The translations under genes were made by a program, and so were the position numbers. From the NCBI GenBank assembly GCA_021732805.1, contig JAKFUJ010000184.1, positions 1-8,632 on the forward strand: DNA of 8,632 bases, given 5' to 3'. A model generated the notes under the pieces. The model saw nothing but the letters and a program-made list of their open reading frames with translations, made no database searches and was not told the origin of the DNA. This document shows positions 6,684-8,632 of this stretch, piece after piece (position 1 is the first letter of the stretch; every line of letters starts with the position of its first letter). This DNA is from Betaproteobacteria bacterium. GTDB lineage: Bacteria > Pseudomonadota > Gammaproteobacteria > Burkholderiales > SG8-41.

Positions 6684-7412
6684 ATGCCCAAAACCACACT
6701 CGGAAAATTGCCGCGCGATGCCATCCGCATGCTGGAACTGCCGCGCATCGCACCTGAAATACTCGAAGGGTTCCGCAATCTCGTGGATCTCACCGGCACG
6801 CTGTCCGATGCCTGCGACGAACTCGGCATCGTTGCGGTAATTCCCGGTTACATCCTGCCCCCGGTCAACACCGGCAAACGCATCGTCGGCCCGGCGCTGA
6901 CCGTGCGCAACGTCGCGCACACCGCGCAGATCCACAAGGCTGCGAACGACAAGACCAGCGGCCAGGGCGAGACCGAGGCACACAACCTCGCCGAACCCGG
7001 CGATGTGCTGGTCATCGAAGGGGTGATGGGCTGCTCCAACATGGGCGGCCAGTCCGCCACCATCGCCAAACGCCAGGGTTTCATCGGCGCCATTGTCGAT
7101 GCCACGGTGCGCGATCCCGAGCAGTACCGCGGCATGGACTGGCCGGTGTGGTGCAAGGGTTTCACACCGATCACCGGCAAATGGCGCACGCAGACCGTCG
7201 AAATCAACGGCACCGTGCAAATCTGCGGCATCCAGGTCAAACCCGGTGACATCGCCTGCGCCGACGAAGCGGGTGTGGCTTTTATTCCGCATGAAAAAGC
7301 CGCACAAGTGCTGGAAGCTGCGCGCAGGATCGACGCCGGCGACAACAAACGCAAGGCTGACATCGATGCCGGTATCGGCATCGGTGACATCCTGAAAACC
7401 AAATACAAATGA
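6684..7412 (+). CDS. RraA-family protein, HMG/CHA aldolase or oxaloacetate-decarboxylase-like
   Basis: This 242-residue protein of the RraA-like fold (Pfam PF03737) is longer than E. coli RraA by an N-terminal helical stretch. Family members are either RNase E inhibitors or metal-dependent class II pyruvate aldolases/decarboxylases acting on 4-hydroxy-4-methyl-2-oxoglutarate-type acids. Visible landmarks are VGPALTVRN (residues about 70-80), the EPGDVLVIEG strand, the glycine loop NMGGQSATIA and GAIVDATVRD. Gly122-X20-Arg143-Asp144 fits the G-X20-R-D core of metal-binding members, but the next acidic position of the motif (X2 then E/D) is Gln147, with Glu146 one residue early. Catalysis is therefore not certain. 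It starts the plus-strand unit, diverging from sulfatase B, and precedes sulfatase C. In this catabolic-looking setting a C-C lyase acting on an oxo acid is more likely than RNase E control, but that is inference. The ribosome-binding site is weak (CGGA about nine bases upstream). Confidence 0.9.
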   Translation: MPKTTLGKLPRDAIRMLELPRIAPEILEGFRNLVDLTGTLSDACDELGIVAVIPGYILPPVNTGKRIVGPALTVRNVAHTAQIHKAANDKTSGQGETEAHNLAEPGDVLVIEGVMGCSNMGGQSATIAKRQGFIGAIVDATVRDPEQYRGMDWPVWCKGFTPITGKWRTQTVEINGTVQICGIQVKPGDIACADEAGVAFIPHEKAAQVLEAARRIDAGDNKRKADIDAGIGIGDILKTKYK

Positions 7413-7420
7413 ACCCCGAC

Positions 7421-7531
7421 CGTCATTCCGGCCAAGCGCAGCGCGAGCCGGAATCCAGAACGAAGCTGGCAACTCCCTGGATTCCGGCTTTCTCCCCAAG
7501 GGGACTTCCTTCGGGGCGCGCCGGAATGACG
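7421..7531. repeat. 111-bp nested inverted-repeat element
   Basis: The outer ends are perfect 12-bp inverted repeats: CGTCATTCCGGC at 7421-7432 and GCCGGAATGACG at 7520-7531. Nested inside are perfect 13-bp inverted repeats: AGCCGGAATCCAG at 7446-7458 and CTGGATTCCGGCT at 7477-7489. The element fills most of the 141-base gap between the RraA-like gene and sulfatase C and carries no gene. The CGTCATTCCGG terminus and the GGAATCCAG core resemble abundant dispersed intergenic repeats of beta- and gammaproteobacteria, probably REP/MITE-like. In RNA it could fold into a stem that affects read-through or stability between the two genes. No second copy was seen in this window. Confidence 0.85.
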
Positions 7532-7543
7532 ATTTATTAAAAC

Positions 7544-7549
7544 AAGGAG
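7544..7549 (+). promoter_or_regulatory. Ribosome-binding site for sulfatase C
   Basis: AAGGAG is followed by AACC and then ATG at 7554. It is one of the two strongest ribosome-binding sites in the window and lies just outside the repeat element. Confidence 0.75.
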
Positions 7550-7553
7550 AACC

Positions 7554-8632
7554 ATGAGCGAAGCCACCAACCTGATTTTCATCATGTCCGACGAGCACAA
7601 CAAACGCGTGCTCGGCTGTGCCGGCCATCCGATGATCAAGACTCCGAACCTCGACGCCCTCGCCGCCCGCGGCACGCGCTTCACTTCCGCCTATACCAAT
7701 TGCCCGATCTGCGTGCCGGCGCGCGCCGCCTTTGCCACCGGACGTTATGTGCACGACATCCGTTACTGGGACAACGCCATTGCCTATGACGGCAAAATTC
7801 CGACCTGGGGCCACCGCCTGATGGCACAGGGCCACCATGTCGCCTCCATCGGCAAGTTGCATTACCTGGATTCGGATGCCAAACGCAACGGCTTTGATGA
7901 AGAAATCCTGCCGCTGCATATCGTCAACGGTGTCGGCGACCTGCTGGGACTGATCCGCGAAGAACTGCCGCGGCGCCCCGGCTCGGCCAACCTCGGCCCC
8001 GAAGCCGGCAAGGGTGAATCCGAATACACCCAATACGACCGCAGCATCGCCGCCGAAACCATCCAATGGCTGAAGCAAAAGGCGCCGACGCTGAAAGCAA
8101 AGCCGTGGGCATTGTACGTCGGCTTCGTCTCACCGCATTTCCCGCTGATCGCGCCGCCGCAGTTTTACGACCTGTACCCGGAAGACGCGGTGCCCTGGCC
8201 CGAGATGTACGCAAAAGACCAGCGCCCGCAGCACCCCTTCACCGATGCCATGCGTAAATGCCTGTGTTATGACGATGCCTTCGATGCGCCGATGGTGCGC
8301 CGCGCGATTGCCGCTTATTTCGGATTGACCTCCTTCCTCGACGACAACGTCGGCCAGATCCTGCGCACGCTGGAAGAAACCGGGCTGATGAACAACACAC
8401 GCGTGGTTTATTCATCGGATCACGGTGACAACCTCGGCACCCGCGGCATGTGGGGCAAATCGACCATGTATGAAGAGTCCGCCGGCATCCCGATGATCAT
8501 CGCCGGCCCCGGTGTGCCCAAGGGCAGCGTCTGCGACACGCCGGTGACACTGGCCGATGGTTTTCCGACTTTCATTCATGCACTGGGCGCAAAACCGCAT
8601 GCCGATGACAGCAAACTTCCGGGCAACTCGCT
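7554..8632 (+). CDS. Sulfatase C: cytoplasmic sulfatase, paralogue of sulfatase B (3' end outside window)
   Basis: The frame is open from ATG 7554 to the last base, giving 359 residues of an expected 480-500. The catalytic layout matches sulfatase B residue for residue: Asp13-Glu14-His15 in IMSDEHN, formylglycine Cys53 and Arg57 in ICVPARAAFATG, Lys101 and His103 in IGKLH, Asp289-His290 in SDHGDN, and Lys302 in WGKST. Shared blocks such as IKTPNLDALAARGT and YWDNA show that the two genes arose by duplication. They differ in the middle (residues about 104-160 and 185-230), which may mean different substrates. The N-terminus has no signal peptide. The gene is downstream of the RraA-like gene on the same strand, separated by the repeat element, and has its own strong ribosome-binding site. 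An additional Cys50 lies three residues before the reactive Cys. The substrate is unknown. Confidence 0.95.
   Translation, partial: MSEATNLIFIMSDEHNKRVLGCAGHPMIKTPNLDALAARGTRFTSAYTNCPICVPARAAFATGRYVHDIRYWDNAIAYDGKIPTWGHRLMAQGHHVASIGKLHYLDSDAKRNGFDEEILPLHIVNGVGDLLGLIREELPRRPGSANLGPEAGKGESEYTQYDRSIAAETIQWLKQKAPTLKAKPWALYVGFVSPHFPLIAPPQFYDLYPEDAVPWPEMYAKDQRPQHPFTDAMRKCLCYDDAFDAPMVRRAIAAYFGLTSFLDDNVGQILRTLEETGLMNNTRVVYSSDHGDNLGTRGMWGKSTMYEESAGIPMIIAGPGVPKGSVCDTPVTLADGFPTFIHALGAKPHADDSKLPGNS

Noticed and set aside
6570..8078. 502-codon open frame on the minus strand
   Set aside because: It lies opposite the RraA-like gene, the repeat element and sulfatase C. It shows no family motifs and would need to read through a non-coding repeat. 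It is a by-product of GC-rich codon use.
1714..8632. Sulfatase-like proteins as phosphonate monoester hydrolases instead of sulfatases
   Set aside because: Not excluded, since both use the CxPxR formylglycine site, but the overall motifs and the ComA-like neighbour favour sulfur chemistry, so the sulfatase label is kept.

Overview
This window reads like a chromosomal stretch of a GC-rich betaproteobacterium, probably of the order Burkholderiales. That placement is an inference. It rests on a class II (adenosylcobalamin-dependent) ribonucleotide reductase tail of the type I know from Burkholderiales, a Bug/TctC-family solute receptor (a family greatly expanded in that order), and a dispersed nested inverted-repeat element of a kind common in such genomes.

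Layout. Positions 1-1113 (+) are the C-terminal part of nrdJ, entering from outside the window. Converging on it at about 1094-1616 (-) is a decayed threonine/serine dehydratase: an out-of-frame deletion, an in-frame TAA and a missing C-terminus all show that it is dead. Then comes a four-gene minus-strand run with short gaps, read from 6511 down to 1714: sulfatase B, a phosphosulfolactate-synthase (ComA)-like TIM-barrel protein, sulfatase A, and a periplasmic Bug receptor. A 172-bp divergent intergenic region (6512-6683) with candidate promoters in both directions separates this from a plus-strand pair: an RraA/HMG-aldolase-like protein (6684-7412), then sulfatase C (from 7554, cut by the window end). 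A 111-bp nested inverted-repeat element (7421-7531) lies between the last two genes.

How the genes may work together. Three cytoplasmic formylglycine-type sulfatase-like hydrolases, a member of the family that forms or breaks a C-S bond between PEP and sulfite, a possible pyruvate-class aldolase/decarboxylase and a carboxylate-type periplasmic receptor suggest an accessory catabolic locus. It could act on a sulfated or sulfonated carboxylic acid: capture by the Bug receptor, hydrolysis of the ester inside the cell, then C-C and/or C-S bond chemistry. The families are well supported by sequence motifs. The pathway, the substrate and the direction of the ComA-like reaction are inference. I know of no described pathway with this gene set, and it is the most interesting part of the window.

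No tRNA, rRNA, CRISPR array or transposase was seen. The only stretch longer than 300 bases without an intact gene is 1114-1713. It holds the dehydratase pseudogene and about 95 bases (1617-1713) in which nothing was recognised.
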